A DNA stretch of 64,000 bases from contig CM024176.1 in NCBI GenBank assembly GCA_013433145.1, forward strand, positions 4,832,849-4,896,848. Direction: 5' to 3'. This stretch comes from Ascaris suum. Its lineage: Eukaryota > Nematoda > Chromadorea > Rhabditida > Ascarididae. The number at the start of each line of letters is the position of its first letter. The first letter of the stretch is position 1. A model generated the notes under the pieces. The model had not been told where the DNA came from. It made no database searches and saw only the letters and a list, made by a program, of their open reading frames with translations. Shown piece by piece: positions 1-14,200 of the stretch. A program made the translations under genes and the position numbers.

Positions 1-1517
1 CCAAAATAACTGATCATGAACGGGGAACAGCTTCATGAAAATATCAAAATGCATAGCAAACACGCGATGCGGCTATACGTCCTTTCCGACCCGCTATGAA
101 TCAATGGAATAACAGGATACCAATAGAAAGCGGGCTGCAGCAATCGGCCTAACGTCCCTTCGATAAAAGAAATGTCAGTAACAGTGATCACTTCCCGCTG
201 TCCTTCCACATGCTTGCTTGCAGTATTTATCGTGCGAAGTTCGATTGAAATCTATGGGCTTTTCAATATGCAGCACAGTCATAGGAAAAGAAGAACACAC
301 CCGCTTCTTGTGCTGTTCAGTTCAAGCTGAACTTGTGTACTACCTATCCTACCTTCCCTAATGATCGATTTATTATTTTGTACTGCAACTCGTTCACATG
401 ACTCTATTGGCTGAGAGAATTTTGCTGAATGTAAAATGAATAATGTGCTCAAATACATCTCTCAATAGAAATCAAATGGTCGTGTTCTCAACGGGATGAC
501 AACACCATCTCTCCGATTTGTGATTTCTAGGCGGTCTTGTGCTCCTTGTCAGCAGATTCGTGGGAATGCTATGAAATGTTTGGTTGAACTGACAGACCAG
601 TTATCTTGCACAATAGCAACAACTCCCACCGATAGTCCTTTGCTAATTCACCGACATTGGATGCGCTACACTAGGTACAGACAAACTCATACAGTCTTTA
701 TGTGATCGAGTTGTTCTGAAGGCTTATGCGAAAATGTATTCCTTCTTTGGACAGGAGTCAAGAACAACTTCTGCAATAAAAAGTGATCTCATCCGTGCAA
801 GCGGCTGCTCCCGCCGCTGAGCAGCAATTTTGGAGGAGGATGGAGAAAGCTAGTACGAATGAGACCTACTTTTTACGTACAAATAAATGCAGATCTAGGA
901 CCCATGGAGTGGTCTCGGAGTTGGACATTCATCTAGGCCATTTCAGATAAAACACTCCAAACATACTCAGCCCTGAACCATCACATTACATGCATCCGGG
1001 AAAACCCTGTCACTTGCCGCCTACAATCACCTAATGCAGATTTTGGCACTGAACGGTAAATCAAAAACCCTTAGCTAATCTTGGCATTTCCCCCGACGTA
1101 TTGAGAGGGTTTTAAGAACACGACCACCAAAAATAGAATAAGCCAAAAAGCTTAGCTTTGGTAAAAGTGGGACGTAGAAGTCGACGACCCATGTGGGCTG
1201 AAGAGACCTCAGGAGTCGGCCGATGCAGTGTTGATGGCGATGGCGCAGTCAGGCGTTAGGAGGCGCAATTGCCCTCTTTTCATGAACGCTGCTCGCTGCC
1301 CGCTGTCCACGAACACTCCGCACGACCTCGTGAACCGAGTTGAACAATGAACGATGTGTTCCCTCGTCTGTCTTTATATACCATCCTCACTACGATTGCG
1401 GAGTTTGCCGCCCAGATCATTTTTGACGGTTCTAAACAAAGGGAATGATATGCAGAAATGGACAGAGAATTCGATAAGCGAGTGAACAGACATAAGCACA
1501 ATGTGGTAATATTAGTG
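1..1517. other. Non-genic stretch
   Basis: I see no coding exon with splice sites or recognisable protein similarity here. Short open frames (for example 496-705 +) have no conserved motif and no exon-like boundaries. It may be intergenic DNA or a long intron of a gene off the left edge. Confidence 0.5.
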
Positions 1518-1625
1518 GTAGGTCAGACCAGAGTAGATCAGATGGTGTTGGTAGGTCAGACCATAGTAGATCAAATATCAGTGGTAGCTCAGATGATAGC
1601 AGATCAGTCCCCTCGTAGGTCACTG
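1518..1625. repeat. Degenerate 31-33 bp tandem repeat
   Basis: About three units beginning GTAGGTCAGACC start at 1518, 1551 and 1584, followed by a partial unit at 1615. Units one and two are 33 bp and close copies; unit three is 31 bp and more diverged. The open frames on both strands here (1458-1667 + and 1432-1803 -) are produced by the repeat, not by a gene. Confidence 0.7.
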
Positions 1626-4600
1626 ACAAAACATAATTTGGGCACCGAATTTTGCACCTTGCACTAGCAAGAAAGAGGCGCTTTGTCGCACAGAACATTT
1701 GTGGTATATATAAGAAGAGATATACAAGTAAGACAGAGTTGGTTGATGCAAAAATCGCGCCGAGTTGCGATCGACAGAATCTCGTTCTTCGACAATTTGG
1801 CATTATTAGTAACGCTGCACTAGAATGACAGCTTCAAAAGAGGGGTTGCTAAGGCTATTAAAATAAGGGCACAGGAAACAACAAGAGAGCTCGATATCTG
1901 CTGCTAACAGATCGACAAGAGGACTTCCTTAGTGAATGAACCTTACCTAAAGCCCGAACGTTTGATCCCCTGTTTCGAATGATGTCATCATGAAGGCTAT
2001 CCGAAGCATTCAACTGGACAACAAATCAAAAAGATGTAATGCAGACTACAGATTGCTGGCGGAAGGGCAGCGAGAATCTGAAACTCTTAACGCATGTCCG
2101 CAACGTGGTGCATTTTAAGCTGCTTCTGTCGACCTCGTTAAACCAGTGCCTGAGTCGTCTGGCGCGCACTGACGACGTAGCTGAGACGACGAAGAGGTCA
2201 GAATCCCGACCTTGCTTACTGAGTTTTCTTAACAAATATAAACTCAGTTCAAGCAAAGAGACATCTTTAAGGACGAGATTTTGTGCGGTCAGCCTGGAAC
2301 ACATCGAAAAAGATGAGACTGTCGGAAGGAGAAAGACTCGAATCGCGTCGACAAGCTCACTTAAAAACAAATAGGATATACTGAAGTATATGCAGTATGA
2401 AGTGTCCTCTAGAAATGAAACGATGGAACCTTGCGTGCTGACTCGATGAAATTGGTCTGGGAGGCTCAGTACTTGAAAAATAATTGATCCTCTCCTTAGA
2501 AAGCTGAATTATTTATTGCTGATAGTGTGAACAACCTTTGAATAATTTACAGCTTTCTTTGAATTGCAAACTCGACAAAATAACTCCTTTCTCTTAAAAA
2601 AGCAAACCACTGCATATCGCAGGTGATCAGTTAGTGATTTGAGCACACGTCATTTCTCCACATAATGCGCATGCGTACAGGAATCAAGTGTCCGCCGCAC
2701 GCAACTACGAATCAACAGTACTGTCACCAGGTGTTCATGTAGTGTTCAGCTCCCGTAAGCGCCAGTAACGAGGGGAACGTTGAAAGAGACGTGAGCGGGA
2801 TTTTCAAGGTGCTGTCGCTCTTGGATGTATTTGGTTGCAGTACTGAACTCTATGAGCTTGCTGCAGGCATAAGATTTTCAGCATGATTGTAAAACTGCTG
2901 CGCAGTTTTAACCTGTTGGTACTGAGACATCACAGAATTAATTGGGATTCGAGATGGGCAACGTCAGCACGAAGTCTTTGAGGTTTAACTATTCCTACGA
3001 ACGAGTACATCAACGTTGGGAAGATTATCATCCACGGCAAACGAAACGGGCAATAAACGAAAAAACTGGTGTGCAGGTTATCAAGCATGAAAAAAGACGG
3101 CAGCAGGAAAGGTAAGATTGCACAGAAGTTGGGGCATCCAGAAAAAGTACTTCTGATGCTGCAACTGAGTTCAATTTCTTCAGGTGGCATGACTCATCAC
3201 TATGTGGCGACTAATCGAAAAAAATTGCACGTTTCTTCAGGAAATTTGGGCGCTTTTGTGACCCACTATGCATTGGGGATGCCTCGCACAAAGTGCAGAC
3301 AACGGTAGCACTTCGTACGCATATGCGGGTATGACCGCGGCTTGGTTCGCTGTTTGCAGTGAGTGTGCCCAGCTCCTACGCAACTGTGTCCCCAATGCAC
3401 CGTGCTATATCGCAACTCCATGCAGCTCGAAACTTTCGGAGCCAGTACTGCATGATTGCAGAGAAGCTGGGCACATCCTGTATTGATCCGTCGGTATTTG
3501 AAGGCCAACAGTTAGGACAGTTTATCCCCAAAGGTTCGTGAACAAACAGTAGAAATGAACAAAGCAAGAAAAATTCCTGTTAGAAATGACGCCTACGTCC
3601 CTGTTGTTCGATGTCGACTGATCAGCTGTTCGTTTTCCGCTGTCTGCCTTAGCCAGACAGGAGTTTACGTATGGCGTTCCCGATTCACCGCCGAATTGTC
3701 TGTTTGTCCACCAGCGCCGATCAAATCACGATCACCGCTGGGGCCGACGACCCTGATCACTGTGCTTCCGTTTATGACCGGCCTAGTCACTACGCTATTC
3801 CAAATGTTGATGCCTTCCGTCCCTCAATGATCACTTGTTGGCTCTACAAGTTACCCAGGAGTATGCAGATGATATGAAGGTGGCGTATTCTGCTGTGCAA
3901 CGACTTTTTTTCGCCTTTCCACTAATTTGTGAACGACGCCTCAAACTTGGGTAATTAAACCTTAATTATCATATTCAGAGAATAAAAGGCGACGAAAAAA
4001 CACTCATAATTATCCGCGACGCACATAACATGACAACAGATTAAAGCGCAACAAAAAAACGTGCATAATTTTCGGAGACACACATGCTAGGGTAATACAT
4101 TAAATCAAGCATAATTATTAGACACGCACATGACACGATACTACGCAGAAGTCTACAGTAACACGACAGGGAACACATACGGCAAAAATGTGAAATCGCT
4201 ACAACTATCCAGGTCACCGTCCAACAGTTGCTAAAACTTTGTAGTTCGTTTACGTAGCCTTCTTGTTGACAAGTCCCGATACTTCCGGCCCGCCCCTTCT
4301 TTGTCCAGTTGCTTAACACATGAAGGTTGTTTGTGCGCTAATTCGATGCGCATTGCCTTTATTATATCTTTATGGCAACTCTTTGTGCCTTTTATACGCT
4401 TTTGAATGCAAAGCACTGATAGGCATTCTTTGCGCCACTCGCCCATGCATTCACTTTCTTTGCGCATAGCATACCTGAGTGGCCAGTTAACAATCTCCCT
4501 TTTGTTTGCCTTGATTTTATTAGTACCCACTCTCTTCTGCAAAACTAATTCTGCAACCTTAATCGACTCTCACTCTATTTATTCGTTCGCGCGCAGCCGC

Positions 4601-5900
4601 GATACATCCGGAAAAAAGTTCCGGCACTCCATTTGAATTCGAATTTCGCAGACTGTCATGACTTGGCATGCTCAGGCGATCGAATGAAAAACTTTGCAAT
4701 TTTTGCCCTAAGTGCACGTGTTTCGATGACCGACCACACGAATGCCTAATGCAAAATGGAAATTACGGTACTGCGTACTCCTGCGCAGGTACAAGCGGAC
4801 CAGGTCCCCTGTTCGCAGCGAATGTCGCACGCTTCTCAGCAATTGTGCCGTCAAGGGCTCTATGCCATGGCATCCCTGATTTGAGGCGACGAGGTGTCCA
4901 TTGCAAAAGTTAACTCTGCGCCACTGATATTCATGTATTTGATTATTCAACTTGATCAGCAAAGCATTCACTGCGAGTGGATGTATCGATTCTACTTCCG
5001 CTCGGATGAAATTGTGAAGTCGAGTGAAAGTTAGAGTTTAGACCCGTCTGCTGCCCATTGCATGCCGACGAGTCGGTTCACCGTTTTTCCTTCTAAGAGG
5101 AAGGTGGGGAGTTCCTCCACCGCCCCATTTCCGACGAGAATGCTAGGCGGATTGGCTTGGTAGGAGGAAACCCAGAAATTCGGTTCAAACTTTTTCTTGA
5201 GTAGAGGGCAAAAAAAAGAACGCAAAAAGCAATATTTGCATGCTTCAGGCAGGTATTTATGTGTGGTGACATTATATTTACATATGTGCATGCATATATA
5301 TTTGATGAGTGGCTTCTGTCCAGGAGCAATTGAAAGATTGCGAAATATGCTGCGAGTAATCTACACTGTAGGTTAACATTTAGGCGCTGACTTCAGGTCG
5401 GTATCACCTAAACGACATTCAAGCCCGGGTCGGTTAAAACCTGAACGCATTATTGTACTTATTTCATTGTCTGTTGGCAGTCTGTCGGACTGATTTTTAT
5501 GGGAGGTACGACCGTGAAAGCACTTACCGGCCGTCTCGTCAGCCGTGTCCTTGTTTTTTCTTCCTTTTCCCGATTTCCGTAGATGCGCAGGCTGTGCACT
5601 CATTTTTAAGTGAACTCGTTGCGGAAAGCTTGTTGAATAACTTCGTTCTTAATGATACAATAACGCGTTACTAGTTATCTGAGGCTGTCATTCCTGTGTC
5701 ATCTCAGACTGGGTTTTCTGGTAATTTTTGACGCTGTCGACGCTCTGCGCACTAAGTAGTCGCTCAGGTAATTGTTTAAATTCATTCCGGAAATGTTGTT
5801 ATGCGAGCAAAAGTCTGCGTTTTCTATTCATTTATGCCACCTTTATGCGTCGTTCGGTGTCTTCGATTAATTCTTAATTCGTGCTCTGTGGAATTTGTTA
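1626..5900. other. Non-genic stretch upstream of mdt-17
   Basis: No gene can be supported. Overlapping open frames occur on both strands at 2026-2374, and short ones at 3268-3877 and 4668-5170, where base composition is less AT-rich. None shows a protein family motif or a consistent exon chain. A degenerate motif (CATAATT followed by GACACAC-like bases) recurs near 4003, 4066 and 4110. The 3.25-3.9 kb and 4.7-5.2 kb patches could be fragments of old genes or repeats. Confidence 0.4.
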
Positions 5901-5910
5901 TTAAAGGATG

Positions 5911-5928
5911 CTTTGTTTAGTTTGGAAA
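5911..5928 (+). promoter_or_regulatory. Possible trans-splice (SL) acceptor before mdt-17 ATG
   Basis: A T-rich tract ending in TTTAG at 5916-5920 lies eight bases upstream of the ATG at 5929. Nematode mRNAs commonly receive a spliced leader at such a site just before the start codon. An in-frame ATG at 5908 lies before this AG and would be lost from a trans-spliced mRNA, which is one reason for preferring 5929 as the start. This is an inference from spacing and sequence only. Confidence 0.35.
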
Positions 5929-8117
5929 ATGTACGGCTGTAGTCAAAGCACATCAGCTCAGCCAGCCGGTGTGAATATTGCCGTTGAGGCGGGACACGAA
6001 TGGCAAATACAGGAAATCGGGTTCGATGGTGTCGAAAAATACATCAGGCAAGCATGCTTAACAGCTTTCTGTTTATGTTGCCTCGATAAAGTTTCCTAGA
6101 AAATATCGATTGAGTTAGAACGGCTTTTGGATTTAACCAGGGGTATGGTGTTGTGTGAAAAGCAATTTCCTTTCAACCGGCCAAGTCTTGGACCAGGAAA
6201 AGTGCGGTCATGTTTGGCCAACTGTTTGGCTTCTACTACATACCAACGTTAAAGATGAATTTTGGGGATTACTTGCAGCGATAACTGAAAAAGGAAAAAA
6301 GCTCAAGATATCTTTGAATATTTCATTGTTCAGAATCGCAAAATTCATCCCCTTGTTTGTCTTCCGTATCTTTTTATTCGTACAGCTTTTGAATGCTGTA
6401 TTGCGTTTTATGAATATTCGTTTGAGGGGTGGTTTTGATGAATTGATAATTATCAGTGGTACCATATAGCTAAAAACTCCTTGTCATATAAATTATGCAT
6501 TTGGAAAGCATTTAGCAGACGGACTGGCTGATGATAATCGGACAGCGAGAAGAATTAAACCTGCGGTTGTGTTTTTTGTAACCGTAGCATTGCGCTTGGC
6601 TCATCTACTGTCTATTGCAATCAGCTTGTATTATTTGCTTCTATCCTTATGCTGCTATTTATAAACCTGAACTGCCGGAAGAGGTTTGCAATTTTGCAGA
6701 CCACCAACATACTCGGATCATGTTGCAAAAATGGCACATCGAGTGGATTGGCGAAAGCTTGTCGGTGCAGATGCTTCATACGACAATCCGAATGCATTAC
6801 CAAGAGAGGACGACGAGGAGAGCTCAGAAGAGGTGGAAAAGCCGAAGCTTGAGATGGAAGATAGGAAGGTGCCGGATGCTGGTCCATGGCATACTGTCGC
6901 CAAAAATTTGCAGTTAGTTTTCACTCGCAAAGTTCACCATCCGAAATGAAGTGATCGAACAGACAGTATTTGCGGTTTGGACTGAAGAAGGGGACTGGTG
7001 TTTCATAGTCAAGGAGATATACCGATCCTGATAGAAGTAAAGTGCTAGCAATTGTTCATTCAAGGGAATCTCAAAAACCTTATTAAGAGCTGAACTCTTT
7101 TCCCAGTTAGATTTAGCAAGAAGATATGCCTGAGGGTGCAATTATCTCGTACCCGCTTCTCCACTCAACCTTTACTTCGAAACCCGTGAATTATGATTTT
7201 GTATGTCTGTGTTTACGTGGTATCGGAACTTATGAGCATTAGGTTTTGTACTTTCAGGTGTACTTGTTTACTGAGCATCGAAACAAACGTTTCAAATTTT
7301 GTAATCTATGCATTTGACTTAGATATGAATCACTGATTGGATCATATAAAGTGAGCGCTTTTGAAAATTTTTTGAGTAAATATCAATATTTGCTAGCTGT
7401 GTCTATATCAGTAAGGGCAATGTTTTCGTTTGATGGGCAATCAAAATTGGACTGTGATTGTATGATTAATTTTTTTTCAGTGAAGCATTGCAACAGATCA
7501 ATGTTCTCGTGGACACACTTGCTGTACTCAAAATGCCTTATTTGGAAGCGCTAACAGTGATGGATAGTTTTGAAATGCATCATAATATGCAAGATGTGGT
7601 GCAGCAGTCAAAACAATTCCAATGGGTCACCAAGCGAAAGGTTTCTTTCCTTTTTTTGCTTTATGATTTTCGAATCTAATAAATATTTGCTTCAAAAGTT
7701 GGTGTATTATGATTCCTTATGTGTGACGTGATGTTGATGGTATTATCCGACGGTTCTCTTTCTTTCCATCATTTTCGAGGCAGTTGACAGATTTTTCTAT
7801 TGCTGAAGGAATTAAAGTATTTCATATACGTGCTTTTTGATGTTCTGTTTTTATTATGGCAGGTAACAATGATCGAGCTAATGTAGTGGTTGTGATCCTG
7901 GCTGGGTCTGCATTCTCTTTTCTAGCTCAAACATGATAATGGTATCGTTCCGGTTAGACTTGCCTTACCGCGGATAAATATATATACAAGTCTATGTGAG
8001 TGCACATGTAAATTCATTTGCATGTATGTGTACCCGTGTGTATCGTATATATACATGCATATAACCCATACTTCCATACTGTATGCCTATGAACACATGC
8101 ATCTCATACCCGTGTTA

Positions 8118-8197
<80 letters not shown>

Positions 8198-8201
8198 TAC
8201 T

Positions 8202-8252
<51 letters not shown>

Positions 8253-11200
8253 CTCACAAACACAATAACACCCACTCACCCGGTTCTATCTACAGGCTCA
8301 ACTTTGTAGACTTTTATCAAAGTGTGGGTTGTTGCAGTCGCTGCTGGAGGTGATCTCGGTGTTGGAGCACGCAAGTAAACTCCGACTGAAAAGCGATGTG
8401 GAAGTGGAATCAGATAAGGAGATGTTTTTTCGGGAGCTCAAGAAAATGCGAGAACAGTGGAGAGTGCGTAAGACAGGCAATGTCGTTTACGGTGACCTTG
8501 GCTATCGAATATGTATGATCTTCTGCATTATGCTGTTTTGAAATCGTTTCAGACTTTCCAGGTGTTGGAAACGTGAGTTTTAAACAAGGGGAAGATGTAT
8601 TTTATAATTGTTTTCGCGTTGGCTGACATCTAAGTTCTTGTTAAAATATAGAACACTTTGGACATGTTTTTTGGTTGTTCTTTTTTCCATCGTTGCAGTC
8701 ACATGTGGGCAACCATTCTCTCGGGATTTTTTCCTCCCTGAAAAAGATTTTTCGCATCTCCACGATTTTCACACTCGAACTGCACGCCGCCAAAGCTTCA
8801 ACTCTGTCAGTGATTGAAATTAAATCATTCATGGCAACCTTATTTTCCCAATTTTAGAGCTATATTTTAGAGAATAATTTCCAAGTATGTGTTAATCTGC
8901 AAATTCAAAATGGACTTTTTCCATATTTTGCTCAGAAATAACGAGACTCGAATTTATCACGAAAATTGTTAACAGTGCATCCGTTAATGATCGGAATCGC
9001 TCCAAAATATGCTTTTTGAAGAACGAGTCAATTATTCTTAAAGGCCGCCTTTCCATATGTTTTTAGAGCTAAGCTTTTAGACCCTTTCTTTTCGCCTTGT
9101 TTTTAATCGTACCTACCCGTTGTAGAACATGCATTGATACTGACTAAGAGGCGGTAGACTGCGATTGCTTCTTTTTTCCTGTGATAGCTCAAGTGACAGC
9201 ATTGAAGCCACATTTTGTCTCTTATCCGGCTTAATTGTACTTATTTATCGTTGAAACACATTCCTGAGAAAGTTGCATTGATTGAGTATCATTTCAGTCG
9301 GTTCGAAGTACAATCCAAGTGAACTTTTTGATATTACGAGGAGGTCGTTACCAACCTCGAATGATGGCAACACTGCGCCTCAGGAGGGTTCAGCTTTGCA
9401 GGTGCAAGTTCCCTGTGATCTTATACGACGCTCCACTATCGCCGTCTCCATTGAAATTGGTTTGTAATTTTTGCGTCTTTAGCTCCACTTAAACGCTTTT
9501 TATAGGTGTTTTCCTCACTCAGTGAGATGTTGAGAATTTCTCAGTCTGCACGATAGGTATAAATTCGTTTTACTTCCCAAATAGTATTTCCTAATTTCAG
9601 ACGATATGGATTCGAAGGATCTTTTTGCAATGGCTGAAAATGATCTCGACTATATGAGAGTTGAAAGGGAAAAGGCGACTGAAGTGCACTGGTCATTAGC
9701 TCTTCAATGGGCGCAGGAAAGTCTCATTTGTCGGGACATTTTCAATCAGGTTAACATACTTTCCTTGCTGGATCGGCTCCTTTTTTATTGAATGTATCTT
9801 AACCTTACAGTCCAAATGAAGAGTCAGTAATGTCACCCAGCAGTCGAAAAAATGTTGAAAGGGGTTTTCAATGCGAGGCTTTTTCGTCTATCGATGTTGC
9901 TTGTTTTGAAAGATAAGTTGAACTAAACAGTAGACGGTTGGATTTAAAAGTTTATATCGCAACCGTGAGGCGAAATACAAGCCAGTTTTTAAATTTCACT
10001 TATCATTTTTCTTCATTATTTTATGCTTTGAGGTGAGTGATGGAATTCCACTCTAGGATTGTGCATAGCCCTTCACCCGTTTTGAAGTCTTTTTCGAGTT
10101 TCGCTTTCTTTTTTAGCAACTTTTTTTGTCGTCCCGGAATTTCTCATTTTACCCGACCCATCTATTGCACTTCATATATCTCTTTCCATCTTATTTCCTA
10201 ATTGTAAACATAAAACTATCGCATAATATATCATCACTTAGTGTAATGTCTAAAGTTACAAAAAGCAGTTTATGTGGCTTTTTATCGGTTCACTTGTGTT
10301 GCCTTTACGTTTTGCATACCGACCTGTCAACAGTCCTTGTTCGGTGAAGAGAAAATAATGCTTGGGCGTATCTTGATTTTCACTCTCTGAGATTTGTTCA
10401 GCTGATTATAGCAGTGGGTTTTTTCTTGCTTGTCAGCATTGACCGAAGAGTCTGAAATGTAGTGGAACTCACTTATGATGCTCGTAGGTGATGGAGAAAT
10501 ATTTGAAGCTTAGTTTATAATCGAAGAGTAATTCTAGTATGTGAAAATGTGTTTAGCTCTAATTGCCATCTTTGGAGTCATATGAGTCATTACGGGGCGC
10601 TATCTAGTACTTTGCAATGTGAATAGTGTTATAAAATCACTAACGCTTTCAGGATGAAGGAGGAAAAGGGATGTAATAGTGACATGAATGGGCTAATGAG
10701 GTGCTATCATTTTTAGTTGAGCAAAGAGGCCGTTCTTCTAAAAGAGCACATCGCAATGGTGCGCGATGGTGTATTGGTGGTGTCGTTGTTCGATAATGTT
10801 TTACTCCGTGTAGAACTCTCCTTGCATCCTTTCGAGGAAGGTAATTTTTTTATCACGTTGGCTGATTTTAAAGAAAATTTTGTTCCTCTTACCTCGTTAG
10901 TATTGTTAGTTCCAAGTGGAAAATTGTTCTTTGGATGCAGCTATTGTCATCTCGACAACAGAAACTCGTGTGGCAGCTAGTGAAAATCACTCATTTTCTA
11001 GGCTTGGCCCCCTAAAATTTATCTGGAAACATTGCAAAAATAATATGGCTCTTAGCTTTCGCGACTTCGACTCGATTTCGGCAGTTGTGGCCTTCCAGCC
11101 ATGTGGAAAAGTGTTGTTGCGCTGTAAGTGCAAAATGACAGTGTTGTGTTGCCTACTGTTTTAAAGGTCGGCCTCATTTCATCTGTAGCCGATCGTTGCT

Positions 11201-14200
11201 GTGGTTTTGTTGAGCCGCCGGTGGAGTTCTTTTTTGTATGGCTGAATTCACCTATTGCTAATGAATTTCATATGATGAATATCTATGTTAAAACCGTTAA
11301 GGTGAGTTGCCAGTGAAGGGCGACGAGTATCTGGGAAGAAGCCTTCGACAGTTGTTTGTAAGTGAACAATGCACGCGCTGGGTTCGACACCAAATGTTCA
11401 TTGCGATGCCTCTTACGTCGTTGCCTGAATCACTCGACCTCAGAGGACCATATGCGATGAGTGCTAATGAGGTTACTCTTTTGATTACAAAATTCAGCTT
11501 TTCCTTTAGTTTGCACACCTAAGTCAAGTGCGTTATTGACGTTAGTGACCCGTCAGTGTATTGGGTTCACATCCAATTTGACATCAGATTCCTGGCGTCA
11601 CTTGTGCAAATCAGCTGTGCTTGAAGCACTGTCTGAACACTTGAGATTTATAAACGAAGATGTGAAGAAGAATCGAGGGTCTCGTATTCTGCAACATTTT
11701 ATAAGTGGTTGTATCGCGGACTTTAACGTAGTTGTAGCGAACCCTCCAGCTCAAAGTTTGAGGTGAGTAACATCTCAGCTTACACATTTTTAGTTCTCTC
11801 TGAGCAAAATCATCGATGAATTGGCCCATTTTGATCCACTAAACATCCTTAGCCAATAAGATTTCTAGAATATATCGGGATCCATTTTGCCAATAAAATT
11901 CTATTCAGAATCGGATAATGCTCATAATTCTATTCGAAATCGGATAGTGTTCATACTGACCGGGTTTCCCTAGGGGAATTTTACCAGTTTAGCGTAAAAG
12001 AAGTGCTATCAGCTGAAGGATTTACATTACATCTTTTACAACTGAGCCATTGCCCAAGCGTTCGTATCATGTCGATAGCGCTGCTGAGAAACCAAGAGCA
12101 GTGTACAAAGCACAAGTCAACTCGTCCGTCCAACATTATATCTTTTACAAGTGAGCCATTGTCATTTCCTCTTCGTAACATTTTGTTCTTTTTAAAGAAA
12201 GCTTTGCGATAAGTTTTATGAACCTTTCGTTACTAAACGAAAGGCATTTTGCCATCATAAGTCATCTGAAATTGAAGGCAGTTGCGAGTATTGTGCGGGA
12301 AGCTTTGAGACGCTTTTTTATAACAACTTGTTCGCTCTTTTTAAATGTTATGTATTTTCTTGGGCTATGGCTTAAGTGAACGGTAGATAGATATAATAGT
12401 TTTACTTGAGCTGCTATTGAGATTGTTTTACGCCGTATTATTTGTCACTTATAGGTTTTCTTAGTCAAAATGGCTCATTTTTGCCTGAACTTTATTCTTT
12501 GTTTTTTTTTGTGTTACGATTTATTGCGAGTTGTCATAATTTCTTTTCCTGTTGTGTTTTTTGTGGATTGAGCCATATGGGTTATTTGAGGTGCTGACTT
12601 GCAGATAGAATGTCGGAACAAGCCAAAGCGCCTGCTGTTGGAACGACTGATGTCAATTGCAGCACACTACGTCCTTACAAACAAAGTCACCTCATCACTT
12701 GAACGATATCTGCTTCGCGTCAGTGACCCACAAGTTAGCTCAACACTTGTTCTCGCAGATATTCCAGTTCCAATATACAATGTGGTTTTATAAATATTGC
12801 TTTGATAAAGTTATTTTTGCTTATTGCATCAATGATATTTAACTGTGATATCATTTTCATCTTGTTTGTGAAGCACATTTGCTTTCGACTGTTGGTATTT
12901 GATTGCTTTAATCAAACTTCAAAGAAGCTCTTAAGCAGAATTTATTGCTGTGCATACAAGCAAATGCAGTATATATATTTTTTAATCTAGCCTTCGCTGT
13001 GTTTTTTTAGGTGACATGGAACTGGTTGCGCTCTACGTCGGCAATATCGGCAATAATTGTTACTGCTTCGAATAGAAACTATGATTATATTGGGAAGTGA
13101 GTTCTTTGATTTTTTTTTAATATAACGAGTGTTATTGCGTTTTTTTTTTTTGGTTATTTTCGTATCAATAAGGACCATTGCTGTTGACTTTTTGGAAACG
13201 TGATTACCAAAATAGTCCTTGTTGTTCGCCCTTTTTTAACTTCTCTCTCAAATACTTGCAGCATTTTACTCTTATTTTATTATGCTCGTGTTATTTCACC
13301 GATGAACGAAGTCGTCTTGTGCAAGCAGTGGTGACATTTTTTCCATATATTCGTGCCATCATCCTTCCTTCTCAGTAGGTGTTGAGTGAACTGTCTCTTT
13401 GTCTTTTGCTTACTCGAGCATGATTAGGATGAGTTCGTTTTGGAGGTTTTTTCGCATAGCCAATGATATCGTTGCTTAGAGCTGTAGCGGAAGTAGGAAA
13501 GAAAATTTTGGAACTGTTGACTGAGAGAGTTTTTGAGGAAAAACCTCTAAGTGGCGCGGAGCGTAGGCGGATTGAAAAGAAGAAAGCGTTGTTGGAGTGT
13601 AAAATGTTGCTAGCGTACTAAAACACTGGGAACATTGCAGGACAACTTTCTATATACGCATTGAAGGGGATGAATTTTACGTGATGACAAAGGAAGGGCA
13701 GCGAATCGATTGCAGAAGGGACGAGGAAATGTTGACTTATACAATCGAATATCTGGTATGTTTTGAAGTGAAACATTGTTGAAGTGAAGGCTCATATTTT
13801 AACTCTTCTTGTGGTCTTAGTTTGTAGACTGATTGTGCATTTATCTACAGAATAAAAATGGTACCTAATACTTCAAACGGTATGTAATTTAGATATGCAA
13901 CTATATGTTGAACACGGTGACAATGGTTGCCAACAAGTTGTGGCAGTGGCAGGTGCTTCACGCCAACGTTAATGCTATCGACGAAGACGCTGAGCCCAGC
14001 CCCACATTATATATTTGCAACCAAAGTGCCACAAGGTATGTTATGCTTTTGCGAAGTGCCAAAAAAAAAACTTATTGTGCTTTTTTGCAATATAACAAAA
14101 AACACTAAAGTTTCTCATCGTCGAATCATAGTAGGTAGGCGTTTAGCTTCTTGTATTCCGGCAGAGAAATGATGATATGGAGCATATCACACAGAGAAAT

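Noticed and set aside
1432..1803. 123-codon - strand frame with repeated SDLLWSDLP-type segments
   Set aside because: The repetition is the 33-bp tandem repeat, not a protein repeat under selection.
2026..2374. Mirror-image open frames of 111 and 114 codons on opposite strands
   Set aside because: No family motif, no splice context; overlapping open frames of this length can arise by chance in a stop-poor patch.
5385..5450. A TTCAAGCCCGGG stretch resembling a tRNA T-arm
   Set aside because: No matching A box, acceptor stem or anticodon arm at the required spacing.
8022..8309. Open frames of 61-95 codons across the mdt-17 intron 3 repeat
   Set aside because: Translation of TA repeats within an intron.
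8608..8817. Open frame with [12 protein letters not shown] preceded by TTGCAG
   Set aside because: It lies inside an mdt-17 intron; the exon at 9298 joins directly to 8512 in phase and restores the conserved MED17 order.
11524..11763. Open segment with AG and GTGAGT edges inside an mdt-17 intron
   Set aside because: Its phases (0 in, 2 out) do not fit the next exon at 12605, and a direct 11471 to 12605 join aligns with MED17 without a gap.
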